A stretch of 64,000 nucleotides of DNA from Siccibacter colletis (lineage in GTDB: Bacteria; Pseudomonadota; Gammaproteobacteria; Enterobacterales; Enterobacteriaceae). Positions 40,361 through 51,639 of this stretch are shown one piece after another (within the stretch, counting starts at the first letter, position 1; every line of letters starts with the position of its first letter). The stretch lies in assembly GCF_000696575.1 (NCBI RefSeq), contig NZ_JMSQ01000039.1:107749-171748 (forward strand), in the 5' to 3' direction. Below the pieces are notes generated by a model, which saw only the letters and a program-made list of their open reading frames with translations, did not search any database and was not told the origin of the DNA. The position numbers were made by a program, and so were the translations under genes.

Positions 40361-42001
40361 ATGGCAAACGACAAGCGCGCAGGGCAACCTGCGCAACAGA
40401 GTGACTTGATTAACGTCGCGCAGCTTACCGCGCAGTACTACGTGCTTAAGCCTGAGGTCGGAAATACGGAACACGCCGTGAAATTCGGCACCTCCGGCCA
40501 CCGCGGCAGCGCCGTACGCCACAGCTTTAACGAGCCGCACATTCTGGCAATCGCGCAGGCGATCGCCGAAGAGCGCGCCAAAAATGGCGTTACCGGCCCG
40601 TGCTACGTGGGTAAAGATACCCACGCGCTTTCCGAACCGGCATTTATTTCGGTACTGGAAGTGCTGGCCGCCAACGGTGTTGACGTCATCGTGCAGGAAA
40701 ACAACGGCTACACGCCGACCCCAGCCATTTCCAACGCGATCCTCGAACACAACAAGAGCGGCGGCGCGCAGGCAGACGGTATCGTGATCACGCCGTCCCA
40801 CAACCCGCCGGAAGATGGCGGCATCAAATACAATCCGCCGAACGGTGGTCCTGCGGATACCAACGTCACGAAAGTGGTGGAAAACCGCGCCAACGCGCTG
40901 CTGGCCGACGGCCTGAACGGCGTGAAACGCGTATCACTGGACGAAGCCTGGTCCAGCGGTCGCGTTACCGCGAAGGATCTGGTGCAGCCGTTTATTGAAG
41001 GGCTGGCAGAGATCGTCGATATGGCGGCAATCCAGAAAGCGGGCCTGAAGCTCGGCGTCGATCCGCTCGGCGGCTCCGGTATCGAATACTGGAAACGCAT
41101 CGCCGAGCATTACCAGCTCGATCTTACTCTGGTCAACGATCAGGTCGATCAGACCTTCCGCTTTATGCACCTCGATAAAGACGGCGTGATTCGTATGGAC
41201 TGCTCCAGCGAATCGGCGATGGCGGGCCTGCTCAAGCTGCGCGATCGGTTTGACCTGGCGTTCGCTAACGACCCGGATTACGATCGCCACGGCATCGTCA
41301 CCCCGGCAGGGCTGATGAACCCGAACCACTATCTGGCGGTTGCGATCAACTACCTGTTCCAGCACCGTCCGCAGTGGGGCCAGGACGTCGCGGTAGGCAA
41401 AACCCTGGTGTCATCGGCGATGATCGACCGCGTGGTTAACGCGCTGGGCCGCAAGCTGGTGGAAGTGCCGGTCGGCTTCAAGTGGTTCGTTGACGGTCTG
41501 CACGACGGCAGCTTCGGTTTCGGCGGTGAAGAGAGCGCCGGAGCATCGTTCCTGCGCTTCGACGGCACGCCGTGGTCCACCGACAAAGACGGCATCATCA
41601 TGTGCCTGCTGGCAGCGGAAATCACCGCAGTAACCGGTAAGAACCCGCAGCAGCACTATGACGAGTTGGCCGAGCGCTTTGGCGCACCGAGCTATAACCG
41701 TCTGCAGGCTTCCGCGTCGTCGGCACAGAAAGCCGCGCTGTCTAAGCTCTCACCGGATATGGTCAGCGCCAGCACCCTGGCTGGCGATGCCATTACCGCG
41801 CGTCTGACGGAAGCGCCGGGCAACGGGGCTTCTATCGGCGGGCTGAAGGTGATGACCGAGAACGGCTGGTTCGCGGCGCGTCCGTCCGGCACTGAAGATG
41901 CCTATAAAATCTACTGTGAAAGCTTCCTTGGGGCGGAACATCGCCAGCAGATCGAGAAAGAAGCGGTGGAAATCGTCAGTGAAGTGCTGAAAAACGCCTG
42001 A
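40361..42001 (+). CDS. pgm: Phosphoglucomutase (alpha-D-glucose-specific)
   Basis: 546 residues from ATG 40361 ([15 protein letters not shown]), equal to E. coli Pgm; a TTG at 40340 would add seven residues and is rejected. Active-site phosphoserine loop [11 protein letters not shown] (about residue 146), metal loop DPDYDRHG (about residue 304), sugar-specificity loop GGEESAG, and the phosphate-binding [12 protein letters not shown] near the C-terminus. It interconverts glucose-1- and glucose-6-phosphate. Confidence 0.98.
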   Translation: MANDKRAGQPAQQSDLINVAQLTAQYYVLKPEVGNTEHAVKFGTSGHRGSAVRHSFNEPHILAIAQAIAEERAKNGVTGPCYVGKDTHALSEPAFISVLEVLAANGVDVIVQENNGYTPTPAISNAILEHNKSGGAQADGIVITPSHNPPEDGGIKYNPPNGGPADTNVTKVVENRANALLADGLNGVKRVSLDEAWSSGRVTAKDLVQPFIEGLAEIVDMAAIQKAGLKLGVDPLGGSGIEYWKRIAEHYQLDLTLVNDQVDQTFRFMHLDKDGVIRMDCSSESAMAGLLKLRDRFDLAFANDPDYDRHGIVTPAGLMNPNHYLAVAINYLFQHRPQWGQDVAVGKTLVSSAMIDRVVNALGRKLVEVPVGFKWFVDGLHDGSFGFGGEESAGASFLRFDGTPWSTDKDGIIMCLLAAEITAVTGKNPQQHYDELAERFGAPSYNRLQASASSAQKAALSKLSPDMVSASTLAGDAITARLTEAPGNGASIGGLKVMTENGWFAARPSGTEDAYKIYCESFLGAEHRQQIEKEAVEIVSEVLKNA

Positions 42002-42014
42002 GTCTGATGAGTAC

Positions 42015-42042
42015 AAAAAAGCGCGCTCCGGCGCGCTTTTTT
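42015..42042. terminator. Bidirectional terminator between pgm and kdpE
   Basis: Stem GCGCGC/GCGCGC with a TCCG loop, flanked by six A and six T. It serves seqA-pgm on the plus strand and kdpFABCDE on the minus strand. Confidence 0.9.
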
Positions 42043-42112
42043 ATTGTCATGGTTAAATCACCGCCCCGGGAGAGGGTGAATGATTTTCACGCTTATCCGG
42101 AGCGTGCAAACC

Positions 42113-42790
42113 TCACATCATGAACCGATACCCGATCCCGGTTTCCGTCAGCAGATGGCGCGGTCGCGCCGGGTCGGCTTCCAGCTTCTGGCGCAGGTGC
42201 GCCATGTAGATTCGCAGATAATGACTGTGCTCCACCGCGTTCGGTCCCCACACCTGGCTCAGCAGCTGGCGCTGGGTGAGCACCTTACCGTGATTGTTGA
42301 GCAGCGCCGCCAGCAGGCGAAATTCAATCGGCGTCAGGTGCACTTCCACGTCGCCGCGCAGAATGCGGCGGCTGGCGAGATCCACTTCGATATCCGCAAA
42401 GCGAAATACCGGCTCGGGATGATTCAGCGAACCGTGGCGGCGCAGCGCTACCCGTAAGCGGGCCTGCAGTTCGCCGATGCCGAAGGGTTTACTGAGATAG
42501 TCATCTGCGCCGGCATCCAGCGCGGCGATCTTATCGGTCTCTTCGCTGCGCGCCGACAGCACGATCACCGGCGTCTGGCTCCACTGGCGAAAATCGCGGA
42601 TGAAATCAAGCCCGTCGCCGTCCGGCAACCCTAAATCGAGGATCACCATATCGGGCTTGCGGGTGGCGGCTTCAATCAGCCCGCGCTGCAGCGTATCGGC
42701 CTCGTGGACGCGCAGGCCTTCCGCTTCCAGCGCGGTACGCAGAAAGCGGCGGATCTCTTTTTCATCTTCAACGATCAGGACGTTAATCAC
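42113..42790 (-). CDS. kdpE: KdpE, potassium-responsive response regulator
   Basis: 225 residues, OmpR/PhoB class. Receiver domain with acidic pair VEDE, phospho-Asp in VILDLGLPDGDG (about Asp52) and Lys in LSKPFG; C-terminal winged helix ending YLRIYMAHLRQKLE...GIGYRF. It activates kdpFABC under K limitation or osmotic stress. The 4-bp overlap with kdpD indicates coupled synthesis. Confidence 0.98.
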   Translation of the reverse strand: MINVLIVEDEKEIRRFLRTALEAEGLRVHEADTLQRGLIEAATRKPDMVILDLGLPDGDGLDFIRDFRQWSQTPVIVLSARSEETDKIAALDAGADDYLSKPFGIGELQARLRVALRRHGSLNHPEPVFRFADIEVDLASRRILRGDVEVHLTPIEFRLLAALLNNHGKVLTQRQLLSQVWGPNAVEHSHYLRIYMAHLRQKLEADPARPRHLLTETGIGYRFMM

Positions 42791-45474
42791 ATACCCTCTT
42801 GCAGTTCATCAACGCCGGGCGGCGTCTCCAGCGGTAGCGTGACGTGGAAACTGGCACCGCCCTCCGGACGGTTGGCGGCGTGGATGGTGCCGCCATGCAC
42901 CTCCACAATCGCCCGACAGATCGCCAGCCCCAGCCCGACGCCGGGAATGGCTGACTCTTTGTTTCCACGCGCGAATTTATCAAAGATAGCGCGTTCCTGA
43001 CCAGAAGGGATCCCCGGCCCGCTGTCCCACACTTCCAGATCGAGCGCCTCGTTATCAACCCGCGCGCGGATGCCCACCTCGGCCTTACTGCCGGCATACT
43101 TCGCGGCGTTCTCCAGCAGGTTGATCAGCACGCGCTCAAACAGCGGGCCATCCACATGGATCAGCGTCAGCGGGTCGGGCAGGGCCAGCTGCACCGGTTT
43201 CCCGGTGTGGCCCGGCTCCAGCATATTGAGCGCGCTGCCCACCACCTCTTCCAGCGTCAGCCACTCCTTGCGCAGATTAAAACCGCCGGACTGAATGCGC
43301 GCCATGTCCAGCAGGTTGTTTACCAGTCGGGTGGTGTTCAGCACGTGACGGCGAATGTCATTGGCCTGCGGAGCGTGCTTCGAGCCTTCCGCGGCCAGGT
43401 CCAGCGTCAGGATCTCCGCCTGACCGAACAGCACCGTAAGCGGCGTGCGCAGATCGTGCGACAGCGCCGCCAGCAGCGAGTTACGCAGCTGTTCGCGCTC
43501 GCTCACCAGCCGCGCCTGCTCTTCGCTGGTGGTTAACGCCAGGCGCTCCAGCGCGCTCGCGACCAGCAGAGTGAAGGTCTCCAGTAGCCGCTGCTGCTCG
43601 GGGATCATCAGCTGGCGCAGGTTATCCGGCTCGACAATCACCAGCCCGAGGGTCTTCTGCGCGGTGCGCAGCGGCAGGATCTGATAAGGCACCCCCGGCA
43701 GCGTATCGGTTCCGGCCCCGGCGGGCAGCCCTTTGTCATAGCTCCAGTGGGCGATGGCCTCGTCCCAGGCGGTGACGCCTTTGCCCGCCGCATGCGGAAT
43801 AAGCCTGCCGTGCTCGTCCGGAAGCAGCAGCTGGCTGCGGGCAAAAAACGTCGACTGGATAAACTGCTCGCTGGTGGCGGCAATATCTTCGGCGCTGCGT
43901 CCGACCGCCAGCGATTTCGACATCTCATACAGGTGGCGGGTGCGCTGCTCGCGGTAGCGTGCCACTTTCGCCTGGTAGCGCACCCCGGCGGTAAGATTGC
44001 CGATAATCAGGCCCACTGCCAGCATCACCGCAAAGGTGAGCAGATACTGCACGTCGGAGACGGCCAGCGTGCCGTGGGGGGCAATAAAGAACAGGTCAAA
44101 GCTGAGCACGTTGATAAAGGTCGCCAGCACCGACGGCCAGCGTCCGTAAAACAGCGCCACCACAACCACGCCGAGCAGGTAGATCATCACCAGGTTGGCG
44201 GCATCGAAGGCCACCATCCACTGGCTGGCGATAAGGGTGATGATGGCGCAGAGCAGCACCGCTACCAGCGCGCCGCGCAGCTGCACCCGCCACTTCTCGG
44301 TGAAGGTGCGGGTATCCGGTGCGCGGGCGGCGGTGACCAGCGGTTTGTCGTCCAGTGCGACGATCAGCAGGTCGAGATCCGGGGCGCGGCGGGCGAGGCG
44401 GTCGGCGAAGGTGTCGCGCTGGAACCAGCGGCGGGTGTTGCGCCGTCCGATAACGATTTTGCCGAGGTTGTGCTCCCGGGCGTAGCGCAGAATCGCTTTA
44501 TCTTCCGCCGGATCGGCGAGGGTTGCAGTCTCGGCACCCAGCTCCTGGGCTAAACGCAGGGCGCTCAAAATGGCGCGACGCTGCTGCTCCGGCAGACGGT
44601 GCAGGGTCGGGGTTTCAACGTACACCGCGTGCCAGACGCTGCCGAGGCGTGCTGCCAGTCGCGCGGCGGTACGCACCAGTTTTTCATTGCCGTTGCCGTG
44701 GCCGATGCACAGCAGGATGGCGTCCCGGGTGTGCCACACCCGCTCCTGGCCCTGATTGTCGCGCCAGGCGCGCATCTGTTCGTCCACGCGGTCAGCGGTG
44801 CGCCGCAGGGCAAGCTCGCGCAGCGCAATCAGGTTGCCTTTGCGGAAGAAGTGCTCGATGGCGCGTTCGGCCTGGCCACCAATATAGACTTTGCCTTCGT
44901 GCAGGCGCTGGCGCAGGTCGTCCGGCGGCAGGTCCACCAGCACGATTTCGTCTGCGGCATCAAAAACCGGATCGGGCACGGTTTCCCGCTCCTGGACACC
45001 GGTTACGCCGCCCACCACGTCGTTGAGGCTCTCAAGATGCTGAACGTTAACCGTGGTAAAGACGTCGATCCCGGCATCCAGCAGCTCTTCCACGTCCTGC
45101 CAGCGTTTCGGGTGGCGCGAACCGGGCGCGTTGCTGTGCGCCAGCTCGTCCATCAGGATCAGGGCAGGGCGACGGGCAAGGGCGCTGTCGAGATCGAACT
45201 CGGCAACCTGACGCCCCCGGTGATGGATGCGTTTAAGGGGCTGGATAGCCAGCCCCTGCAGTAGTGCCGCGGTTTCCGCGCGCCCGTGGGTCTCCACCAC
45301 GCCCACCAGAATATCCAGCCCCTGGCTGCGCAGGCGCTGCGCCTCCTGCAGCATGGCGTAGGTTTTCCCGACGCCAGCGCAGGCGCCGAAAAAGATCTTC
45401 AGCCGGCCGCGCGTCCGGGGCGTCGTCTGCTCCAGCAGGCGATCCGGGTCGGGGCGCGAGGGTTCCTCAGTCAT
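42787..45474 (-). CDS. kdpD: KdpD, potassium sensor histidine kinase
   Basis: 895 residues: N-terminal KdpD domain with a Walker A-like GACAGVGKT (about residues 31-39), a universal-stress-protein-like domain (about 250-375), four closely spaced membrane helices (about 400-500), a GAF-like region, and the kinase core with phospho-acceptor LSHDLRTPL and ATP-binding motifs (NLLENAAKYA, GLGLAICRAI). It phosphorylates or dephosphorylates KdpE according to K supply. Located 9 bp after kdpC. Confidence 0.98.
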   Translation of the reverse strand: MTEEPSRPDPDRLLEQTTPRTRGRLKIFFGACAGVGKTYAMLQEAQRLRSQGLDILVGVVETHGRAETAALLQGLAIQPLKRIHHRGRQVAEFDLDSALARRPALILMDELAHSNAPGSRHPKRWQDVEELLDAGIDVFTTVNVQHLESLNDVVGGVTGVQERETVPDPVFDAADEIVLVDLPPDDLRQRLHEGKVYIGGQAERAIEHFFRKGNLIALRELALRRTADRVDEQMRAWRDNQGQERVWHTRDAILLCIGHGNGNEKLVRTAARLAARLGSVWHAVYVETPTLHRLPEQQRRAILSALRLAQELGAETATLADPAEDKAILRYAREHNLGKIVIGRRNTRRWFQRDTFADRLARRAPDLDLLIVALDDKPLVTAARAPDTRTFTEKWRVQLRGALVAVLLCAIITLIASQWMVAFDAANLVMIYLLGVVVVALFYGRWPSVLATFINVLSFDLFFIAPHGTLAVSDVQYLLTFAVMLAVGLIIGNLTAGVRYQAKVARYREQRTRHLYEMSKSLAVGRSAEDIAATSEQFIQSTFFARSQLLLPDEHGRLIPHAAGKGVTAWDEAIAHWSYDKGLPAGAGTDTLPGVPYQILPLRTAQKTLGLVIVEPDNLRQLMIPEQQRLLETFTLLVASALERLALTTSEEQARLVSEREQLRNSLLAALSHDLRTPLTVLFGQAEILTLDLAAEGSKHAPQANDIRRHVLNTTRLVNNLLDMARIQSGGFNLRKEWLTLEEVVGSALNMLEPGHTGKPVQLALPDPLTLIHVDGPLFERVLINLLENAAKYAGSKAEVGIRARVDNEALDLEVWDSGPGIPSGQERAIFDKFARGNKESAIPGVGLGLAICRAIVEVHGGTIHAANRPEGGASFHVTLPLETPPGVDELQEGM

Positions 45475-45483
45475 CGTGTGTCC

Positions 45484-46059
45484 TTATCGGGCCGACAGTG
45501 CGTCCAGCGCCAGATTAAGCTGCAACAGATTCACCACCGGCTGGCCGATAAAGCCCACCAGCGGGGTTTGCGTGGCGTCGGCAACCAGACGCGCCACCTC
45601 GTCCTGAGTCAGATTACGTGCTTTTGCGACACGCGGGATCTGCCAGCGCGCGGCCTCCGGTGAGATGCCGTTATCCAGCCCGCTGGCAGACGCGGTAACC
45701 AGCTCCACCGGCACCGTCGGCGTAGCCTGCGGATTCGCGGCGCGTAGGGCAGCGACACGCTCGCGCACCGCCTCATCCAGCGCCGGGTTGCTGGCCGCCA
45801 GGTTGCTGCCGCCGGAAGCCATTGGATTATAAGGCGCTTCTGCGGTAGCGGAAGGGCGTCCCTGAAAATAGTGCGCGCCGCTGAAGTTCTGGCCGATTAG
45901 CGCCGAGCCGCGCACCTCGTTATTGATGCGGATCAGCGAGCCGTTGGCCTGCTCCGGGAACCACCACTGCCCGAGGGCGGTGGTGAGCAGCGGATAAAGC
46001 CCGCCGGTAACCAGCGTCAGCAGAATAAAGATCAGTAAAGCCGGGCGTAACTGTGCCAT
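45484..46059 (-). CDS. kdpC: KdpC subunit of the K-transporting ATPase
   Basis: 191 residues from the ATG at 46059 ([12 protein letters not shown]), spaced 6 bases after AAAGGAG; a TTG at 46065 is rejected because it lies too close to that Shine-Dalgarno. One N-terminal membrane helix (about residues 7-27) and a periplasmic domain containing [19 protein letters not shown]. It stabilises the KdpA-KdpB complex. Starts 12 bp after kdpB. Confidence 0.97.
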   Translation of the reverse strand: MAQLRPALLIFILLTLVTGGLYPLLTTALGQWWFPEQANGSLIRINNEVRGSALIGQNFSGAHYFQGRPSATAEAPYNPMASGGSNLAASNPALDEAVRERVAALRAANPQATPTVPVELVTASASGLDNGISPEAARWQIPRVAKARNLTQDEVARLVADATQTPLVGFIGQPVVNLLQLNLALDALSAR

Positions 46060-46071
46060 GAACAACTCCTT

Positions 46072-48120
46072 TTACACCAGACCCAGAGCGGTCAGGATCA
46101 GGTCGATAATTTTGATGCCGATAAACGGCACCACCAGCCCGCCGAGGCCATAAATCCACAGGTTACGGCGCAGCATTGCCGCGGCGCTGAGCGGTTTATA
46201 GCTCACCCCGCGCAGCGCCAGCGGGATCAGGAAGATGATGATCAGCGCGTTAAAAATCACCGCGCTGAGGATCGCCGACGAGGGTGAGTGCAGGTGCATC
46301 ACGTTCAGGGCGTTGAGCTGCGGATAGGTTGCTGCAAACGCCGCCGGGATGATGGCGAAATACTTCGCCACATCGTTGGCAATACTGAAGGTGGTCAGCG
46401 ACCCGCGCGTCATCAGCATCTGCTTCCCGATATGCACCACTTCAATTAGCTTGGTGGGGTTGGAGTCGAGATCCACCATGTTCCCGGCCTCTTTTGCCGC
46501 CTGGGTACCGGAGTTCATCGCCACCGCCACGTCCGCCTGCGCCAGTGCTGGCGCATCGTTGGTGCCGTCCCCGGTCATTGCCACCAGCCGTCCTTCGGAC
46601 TGGTACTGACGGATCAGCGCCAGTTTTGCTTCCGGCGTGGCTTCGGCGAGGAAATCATCCACCCCGGCTTCCGCCGCGATGGCGGCGGCGGTAAGGCGGT
46701 TATCCCCGGTGATCATCACCGTTTTGATGCCCATTTTGCGCAGCTGGGCGAAACGCTCCTTGATGCCGCCTTTGACGATGTCCTTCAGGGCAATAACGCC
46801 GAGCACGTTGGCCCCATCGGCCACCACCAGCGGCGTACCGCCCACTTTAGCGACGCGCTCCACCAGGGCATCCACCTGCGGCGGGAAGTGACCGCCGTTG
46901 GCCTCAACGTGGCGGCGAATGACATCCACCGAGCCTTTGCGAATCATGCGCTCCTGCACGTTAATGCCGCTCATGCGCGTCTGGGCCGTGAAGGGCACAA
47001 AGGTCGCCTGCAGGGTCTGTACATCGCGCTCGCGCAGGTTAAAGCGCTGCTTGGCCAGCACCACAATGCTGCGGCCTTCCGGGGTTTCATCCGCCAGCGA
47101 CGCCAGCTGCGCGGCATCGGCCAGCGTGTGCTCATCCACGCCCGGTGCCGGCAGGAACTCAGAGGCCTGACGGTTGCCGAGGGTGATGGTGCCGGTTTTA
47201 TCCAGCAGCAGCACGTTGACGTCGCCCGCCGCTTCCACGGCGCGCCCGCTGGTAGCAATCACGTTAGCACCCAGCATCCGGCTCATCCCGGCCACGCCAA
47301 TGGCAGAGAGCAGGCCGCCGATGGTGGTGGGGATCAGGCACACCAGCAGCGCCACCAGCACCGTGACGCTTACTGCCGCGCCGCCGTACTGCGAGAACGG
47401 ATAAAGCGTGGCGGTCGCCAGCAGAAAGACGATGGTCAGGGCCACCAGCAGAATGGTGAGCGCGATTTCGTTCGGGGTTTTGCGGCGCTGCGCGCCCTCT
47501 ACCATCGCGATCATCCGGTCGAGGAAGGTTTCCCCGGGGTTGACGCTGCAGCGGATCACCAGCCAGTCGGAGAGAATGCGCGTCCCGCCGGTCACCGAGG
47601 CGAAATCGCCGCCGGATTCGCGGATCACCGGGGCGGACTCCCCGGTGATGGCGCTCTCGTCCACCGAGGCACCGCCTTCGATCACTTCCCCGTCGCAGGG
47701 GATGATGTCGCCGGCTTCCACCAGCACCAGGTCACCCTTGCGCAGGGATGAGGCCGGAACCTGATCCACCTGGGCGTCGTGCTGCGGCGCGCGCAGTTTG
47801 CGGGCCGGGGCGGTGTTTTTCACCCCTTTCAGGCTGTTGGCCTGGGCTTTGCTGCGGCCTTCAGCCAGTGCTTCCGCGACGTTGGCGAACAGCACGGTAA
47901 ACCACAGCCACAGGCTGATGGCGGCGGTAAACAGCGCATCACCCGCCAGTGCACCACCGGCCATGGCCAGCGCCAGCAGGGTGGTCAGCACGCTGCCAAC
48001 CCAGACGATGAACATTACCGGGTTGCGCCACTGGGCGCGCGGGTCCAGCTTGCGAAAAGAATCCATCAGCGCCTGACGAAGTAATCCAGGTTCGAGCAGG
48101 GCCAGTTGCTTACGACTCAT
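46072..48120 (-). CDS. kdpB: KdpB, catalytic P-type ATPase subunit
   Basis: 682 residues from ATG 48120 ([12 protein letters not shown]), identical in length to E. coli KdpB; an upstream ATG at 48150 would overlap kdpA and is rejected. Features: TGES actuator loop (about residue 161), phosphorylation site DKTGT (about Asp307), and hinge [16 protein letters not shown] (about residue 515). It hydrolyses ATP to drive K uptake through KdpA. Confidence 0.98.
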   Translation of the reverse strand: MSRKQLALLEPGLLRQALMDSFRKLDPRAQWRNPVMFIVWVGSVLTTLLALAMAGGALAGDALFTAAISLWLWFTVLFANVAEALAEGRSKAQANSLKGVKNTAPARKLRAPQHDAQVDQVPASSLRKGDLVLVEAGDIIPCDGEVIEGGASVDESAITGESAPVIRESGGDFASVTGGTRILSDWLVIRCSVNPGETFLDRMIAMVEGAQRRKTPNEIALTILLVALTIVFLLATATLYPFSQYGGAAVSVTVLVALLVCLIPTTIGGLLSAIGVAGMSRMLGANVIATSGRAVEAAGDVNVLLLDKTGTITLGNRQASEFLPAPGVDEHTLADAAQLASLADETPEGRSIVVLAKQRFNLRERDVQTLQATFVPFTAQTRMSGINVQERMIRKGSVDVIRRHVEANGGHFPPQVDALVERVAKVGGTPLVVADGANVLGVIALKDIVKGGIKERFAQLRKMGIKTVMITGDNRLTAAAIAAEAGVDDFLAEATPEAKLALIRQYQSEGRLVAMTGDGTNDAPALAQADVAVAMNSGTQAAKEAGNMVDLDSNPTKLIEVVHIGKQMLMTRGSLTTFSIANDVAKYFAIIPAAFAATYPQLNALNVMHLHSPSSAILSAVIFNALIIIFLIPLALRGVSYKPLSAAAMLRRNLWIYGLGGLVVPFIGIKIIDLILTALGLV

Positions 48121-48139
48121 TGATAGCGCTCCGCAATAG

Positions 48140-49822
48140 TCATTGCACAAGAGAGAGGTGTTCCGCTACCGGGCCGAGGGCGAGGGCGGGAATGAAGGTC
48201 AGGGCGCCGACCAGCAGCACGGTCCCGATCAGCAGACCGATAAACAGCGCACCGTGGGTCGGCAGCGTGCCGGGGGTAACCGGCTGGATTTTCTTGCTCA
48301 CCAGCGAACCGGCAATTGCCAGCACCGGCACAATCACGGCAAAGCGACCAACGAACATGCAGAACGCCAGTAGCAGGTTCCAGAACGGGGTGTTGGCGCT
48401 CAGCCCGGCGAAGGCGCTGCCGTTGTTGTTGGCGGCGGACGACACGGCGTAAAGCACCTCGCTGAAGCCGTGAATACCCGGATTGAGCATCCCGGCGCGA
48501 CCAGCCTCGGTCATCATCGCCAGTGCGGTGCCGAGCAGTACCAGCGCGGGCGTCACCAGAATGGCCAGCGCGGTGAGTTTCATCTCGCGCACGTCGATCT
48601 TCTTGCCGAGGTATTCCGGGGTGCGGCCAATCATCAGCCCGGCGATAAACACCGCCAGCAGCACGAACAGCAGCATGCCGTAGAGACCAGAGCCGACGCC
48701 GCCGAACACCACTTCGCCAATCTGCATCAGCCACATCGGGATCATGCCGCCCAGCGCGGTGAAGGAGTCATGCATGGCGTTGACTGCACCGCAGGACGCC
48801 GCCGTGGTGACCACGCTGAACAGCGCACTGGCAAGAATGCCGAAGCGGCTCTCTTTGCCTTCCATATTGAGCGCGCTGTCAGCACCGAATTCGAGGAAGT
48901 GCGGGTTGCCGCGGGTTTCCGCCCACATGACAACGGCGACGCACACCACAAAGATCGACGCCATCGTCCAGAGGATGGCCCGTCCCTGGCGGGCATCGCC
49001 CACCGCCTCGCCGAAAGCGAAGCAGAGCGCTGCGGGAATAATAAAGATCGCCAGCATCTGTACGAAATTGGTCAGCGCGGTGGGGTTTTCAAACGGGTGC
49101 GCGGAGTTGGCGTTAAAGAAGCCGCCGCCGTTGGTGCCGAGCATTTTAATCGCTTCCTGCGAGGCCACCGGCCCCATCGGCAGCAGCTGCTTCGCCCCTT
49201 CAAGGGAGGTGAACGGCTGGTAAGGCATCAGGTTCTGCAGCGCGCCCTGCTGAATGAAGAACAGCGCGATAATCAGCGCCAGCGGCAGCAGCACCCACAG
49301 GGTAATACGCGTGAGATCCACCCAGGCGTTGCCGAGGGTATTCACCGAATGGCGCGCGAAGGCGCGGATCAGGGCAAACACCACGGCGATACCGGTGGCG
49401 GCGGAAAGGAAGTTCTGTACCGTCAGGCCGACCATCTGGCTGAAGTAGCTCAGGGTGGTTTCCCCGGCGTAGGACTGCCAGTTGGTGTTAGCCACAAAAC
49501 TGACCGCGGTATTGAGCGCCAGATGCCATGACAGACCCGGCAGCTGCTGCGGGTTAAACGGCAGCGCGCCCTGCAGCATCAGTATCGAGAACAGCACCGC
49601 CAGGCCCATCATGTTAAGCAGCAGAATGGCGAGCAGGTATTCACGCCAGTTCATCTCGCGCTGCCGGACGCCGGAAAGCTGCCAGATAACGCGCTCTACG
49701 CCCGCAAGACCCGGCAGCGGCGTGCCTTCAATCAGCCGCGCCAGTCCGCTCCCCAGGGGTTTAGCGAGGATCATAAGCACCAGTAAAAAGCTGGCGATCA
49801 GTAAAAATGCCGATGCGGCCAT
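48140..49822 (-). CDS. kdpA: KdpA, potassium-binding channel-like subunit
   Basis: 560 residues from the ATG at 49822 ([14 protein letters not shown]); a start at 49918 would run through kdpF and is rejected. It is a polytopic protein with about ten helices and four selectivity-filter loops, for example NTNWQSY and [12 protein letters not shown]. The first base of its ATG is the last base of the kdpF TGA stop, a tight coupling also seen in E. coli. The C-terminus is three residues longer than in E. coli. Confidence 0.98.
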   Translation of the reverse strand: MAASAFLLIASFLLVLMILAKPLGSGLARLIEGTPLPGLAGVERVIWQLSGVRQREMNWREYLLAILLLNMMGLAVLFSILMLQGALPFNPQQLPGLSWHLALNTAVSFVANTNWQSYAGETTLSYFSQMVGLTVQNFLSAATGIAVVFALIRAFARHSVNTLGNAWVDLTRITLWVLLPLALIIALFFIQQGALQNLMPYQPFTSLEGAKQLLPMGPVASQEAIKMLGTNGGGFFNANSAHPFENPTALTNFVQMLAIFIIPAALCFAFGEAVGDARQGRAILWTMASIFVVCVAVVMWAETRGNPHFLEFGADSALNMEGKESRFGILASALFSVVTTAASCGAVNAMHDSFTALGGMIPMWLMQIGEVVFGGVGSGLYGMLLFVLLAVFIAGLMIGRTPEYLGKKIDVREMKLTALAILVTPALVLLGTALAMMTEAGRAGMLNPGIHGFSEVLYAVSSAANNNGSAFAGLSANTPFWNLLLAFCMFVGRFAVIVPVLAIAGSLVSKKIQPVTPGTLPTHGALFIGLLIGTVLLVGALTFIPALALGPVAEHLSLVQ

Positions 49823-49911
49823 CAGAACGCCTCCGCATTGATCAGGGCGTAAACCAGATAGCCCAGTAACAGGAAAACCAGCACAACGCCGGCTAATACG
49901 CCTGCACTCAC
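49822..49911 (-). CDS. kdpF: KdpF, small membrane subunit of the Kdp ATPase
   Basis: 29 residues, GTG start at 49909-49911, preceded by GGAGGT with a 5-base spacer. The protein ([15 protein letters not shown], then [14 protein letters not shown]) is one membrane helix and nearly the same as E. coli KdpF. It stabilises KdpABC in the membrane. First gene of the operon. Confidence 0.95.
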   Translation of the reverse strand: MSAGVLAGVVLVFLLLGYLVYALINAEAF

Positions 49912-50224
49912 AGTCCACCTCCAGTGGTGTTAATGATGTGCGCTAATCGTGACGGCAGGGGCGAAAAGATGTCGCAAAAATGGCGGGGCGGGGCGTAAAA
50001 AAAGTATAAAAATGACAAAAGCCACAATTTAACCGCGGGTTAGTATTTATTTAACCATTTTGTAACTTATTTACGGTATGAATTGTAAAGAGGCCATTTT
50101 ATTTGCATTTTACTGGTCTGATGAGTAGTAAAATTACAAACAAAGCGCTACTATTTTAACCAGATCACATTTTCACTTTCATCGGCAGCCTGTCGCGTGC
50201 CGGCCAGTTAAGGGGAGAAGCCTT
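49912..50224. other. Divergent kdpF-ybfA control region
   Basis: 313 bp without a gene. The kdp side carries the KdpE site (separate entry) and TTGCGA (about 49971-49976, minus strand), a likely kdp -35. The ybfA side is AT-rich (about 50030-50170) and contains a half CRP site (GATCACA at 50163-50169). No small RNA structure was recognised. Confidence 0.5.
49985..50013 (-). promoter_or_regulatory. KdpE binding site upstream of kdpFABC
   Basis: Minus-strand ATTTTTATACTTTTTTTACG followed by CCCCGCCCC. This T-tract plus C-rich block is the same pattern as the E. coli KdpE site and lies about 75-100 bp before kdpF. Confidence 0.75.
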
Positions 50225-50431
50225 ATGTCTATCTATAAACACTATCCAGCGCATCAGGTTTTCCTGCGCCGCGCTTATGCCGTCATCCTCGGCGTTATCG
50301 CCCTGCCGGTCATGCTGTTCTGGAAAGATCGCGCCCGTTTTTACAGCTATCTGCACCGCGTCTGGTCAAAAACCAGCGATAAACCGGTATGGATGGACCT
50401 GTCAGAAAAAGCCGCCTGCGACTTCTACTGA
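50225..50431 (+). CDS. ybfA: YbfA, small DUF2517 membrane-associated protein
   Basis: 68 residues, the E. coli length. One hydrophobic helix (about residues 17-33, [16 protein letters not shown]) is followed by a conserved basic-aromatic tail ([21 protein letters not shown] split around residue 45). The function is not established. It follows AAGGGGAG spaced 8 bases from the ATG and has its own terminator. Confidence 0.93.
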   Translation: MSIYKHYPAHQVFLRRAYAVILGVIALPVMLFWKDRARFYSYLHRVWSKTSDKPVWMDLSEKAACDFY

Positions 50432-50446
50432 GTGTAAAAATCCTGC

Positions 50447-50481
50447 AAAACCGTCCCGCTTCGCCGGGGCGGTTTTTTTTT
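50447..50481 (+). terminator. Terminator of ybfA
   Basis: Stem AACCGTCCC/GGGGCGGTT with one T-G pair, followed by nine T. Confidence 0.88.
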
Positions 50482-50573
50482 GCGTTTATTTATTACATCG
50501 CGCGGTGAATATCGCCCTTCCTGCGCGCCAGCGGCCTGGCTACACTTATCAGTGACGTGAATGAGGAGTCGCT

Positions 50574-51530
50574 ATGAGTGAAAAAATCCCTGTTGGCATC
50601 AGCGCCTGTCTGTTGGGAGAAAATGTGCGTTTTGACGGCGGTCATAAGCGACTGGCGTTTGCGGTGGAGTCGCTCTCCCCGTGGATGAAATTTGAACCGG
50701 TCTGCCCGGAGATGGCCATTGGCCTGCCGGTGCCGCGTCCGGCGCTGCGGCTGGTGAAAGAGGAGAGCGGCGCGGTGGCGCTGCGCTTCAGCGACAAGCG
50801 CGAAGGCGATCTGACCGCCGATATGGAGCAGTTTTCTCGCGAACGCGTGCAGCGTTTTGAACACCTGTGCGGGTATATCGTCTGCGCCAAATCACCGAGC
50901 TGCGGCATGGAGCGGGTGCGCATCTACGATGCCGACGGCAAAAACAATCGCAAGGCCGAGCGGGGGATTTACACCCGCATTCTGATGGAAACCTTCCCCT
51001 GGCTGCCGGTGGAAGAGGATGGACGCCTGCACGATCCGGTGCTGCGCGAGAATTTTATCGAGCGGGTCTACACCCTGCATGAACTTAACCAGCTGCACAG
51101 CCAGGGTCTGAACCGCGGCGGGCTGATTGCGTTCCACAGCCGCTACAAGCTGCTGTTGCTGGCCCATTCCCAGCCGCAGTATCGCGAGCTGGGCCGTTTT
51201 GTGGCAGCCATTAACGAGTGGGACGATCTGGAGGCGTTCTTTGTTGCCTATCGTCAGAAATTAATGGATCTGCTCGCCATTCCGGCTACCCGCCGCAACC
51301 ATACTAACGTGCTGATGCACGTCCAGGGCTATTTCCGCAACCAGCTGAATGCCCGCCAGCGACAGGAGCTTGCCACGCTGATCGACAGCTATCGCCAGGG
51401 AACGCAGCCGCTGCTGGCCCCCATGACGCTGCTGAAACACTATATGGCGGAGTTCCCGGACAGCTACCTGTCGGTGCAGCGCTATTTCGAGCCCTACCCG
51501 GAAGCGTTACGTCTGCGCTACGGCCACTGA
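50574..51530 (+). CDS. DUF523-DUF1722 fusion, RudS-type thiouracil/4-thiouridine desulfidase
   Basis: 318 residues in two parts. Residues 1-150 are a TudS/DUF523 domain with the three cluster-type cysteines Cys12 (ISACLLGENVRFDGG), Cys44 (CPEMAIGLPVPR) and Cys110 (KSPSCG); in this family they hold a [4Fe-4S] cluster that removes sulfur from thiouracil. Residues 165-315 are DUF1722 (YbgA), which is all that E. coli YbgA (169 residues) contains. Such fusions are described as RudS, which desulfurates 4-thiouridine in tRNA. Its position directly upstream of photolyase fits a near-UV link, since s4U is the near-UV chromophore of tRNA. Activity is inferred from family. Confidence 0.85.
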   Translation: MSEKIPVGISACLLGENVRFDGGHKRLAFAVESLSPWMKFEPVCPEMAIGLPVPRPALRLVKEESGAVALRFSDKREGDLTADMEQFSRERVQRFEHLCGYIVCAKSPSCGMERVRIYDADGKNNRKAERGIYTRILMETFPWLPVEEDGRLHDPVLRENFIERVYTLHELNQLHSQGLNRGGLIAFHSRYKLLLLAHSQPQYRELGRFVAAINEWDDLEAFFVAYRQKLMDLLAIPATRRNHTNVLMHVQGYFRNQLNARQRQELATLIDSYRQGTQPLLAPMTLLKHYMAEFPDSYLSVQRYFEPYPEALRLRYGH

Positions 51531-51639
51531 TTTCCCCGTTTTTCCATGTTACTTTGTTCGTTGAGCGCGGCACTGCCCGCGCTCTTTTCGCCTGCAACCT
51601 TAACGCCTGACGAACAAGGCGCGTAGCAAAGGGAGTTTT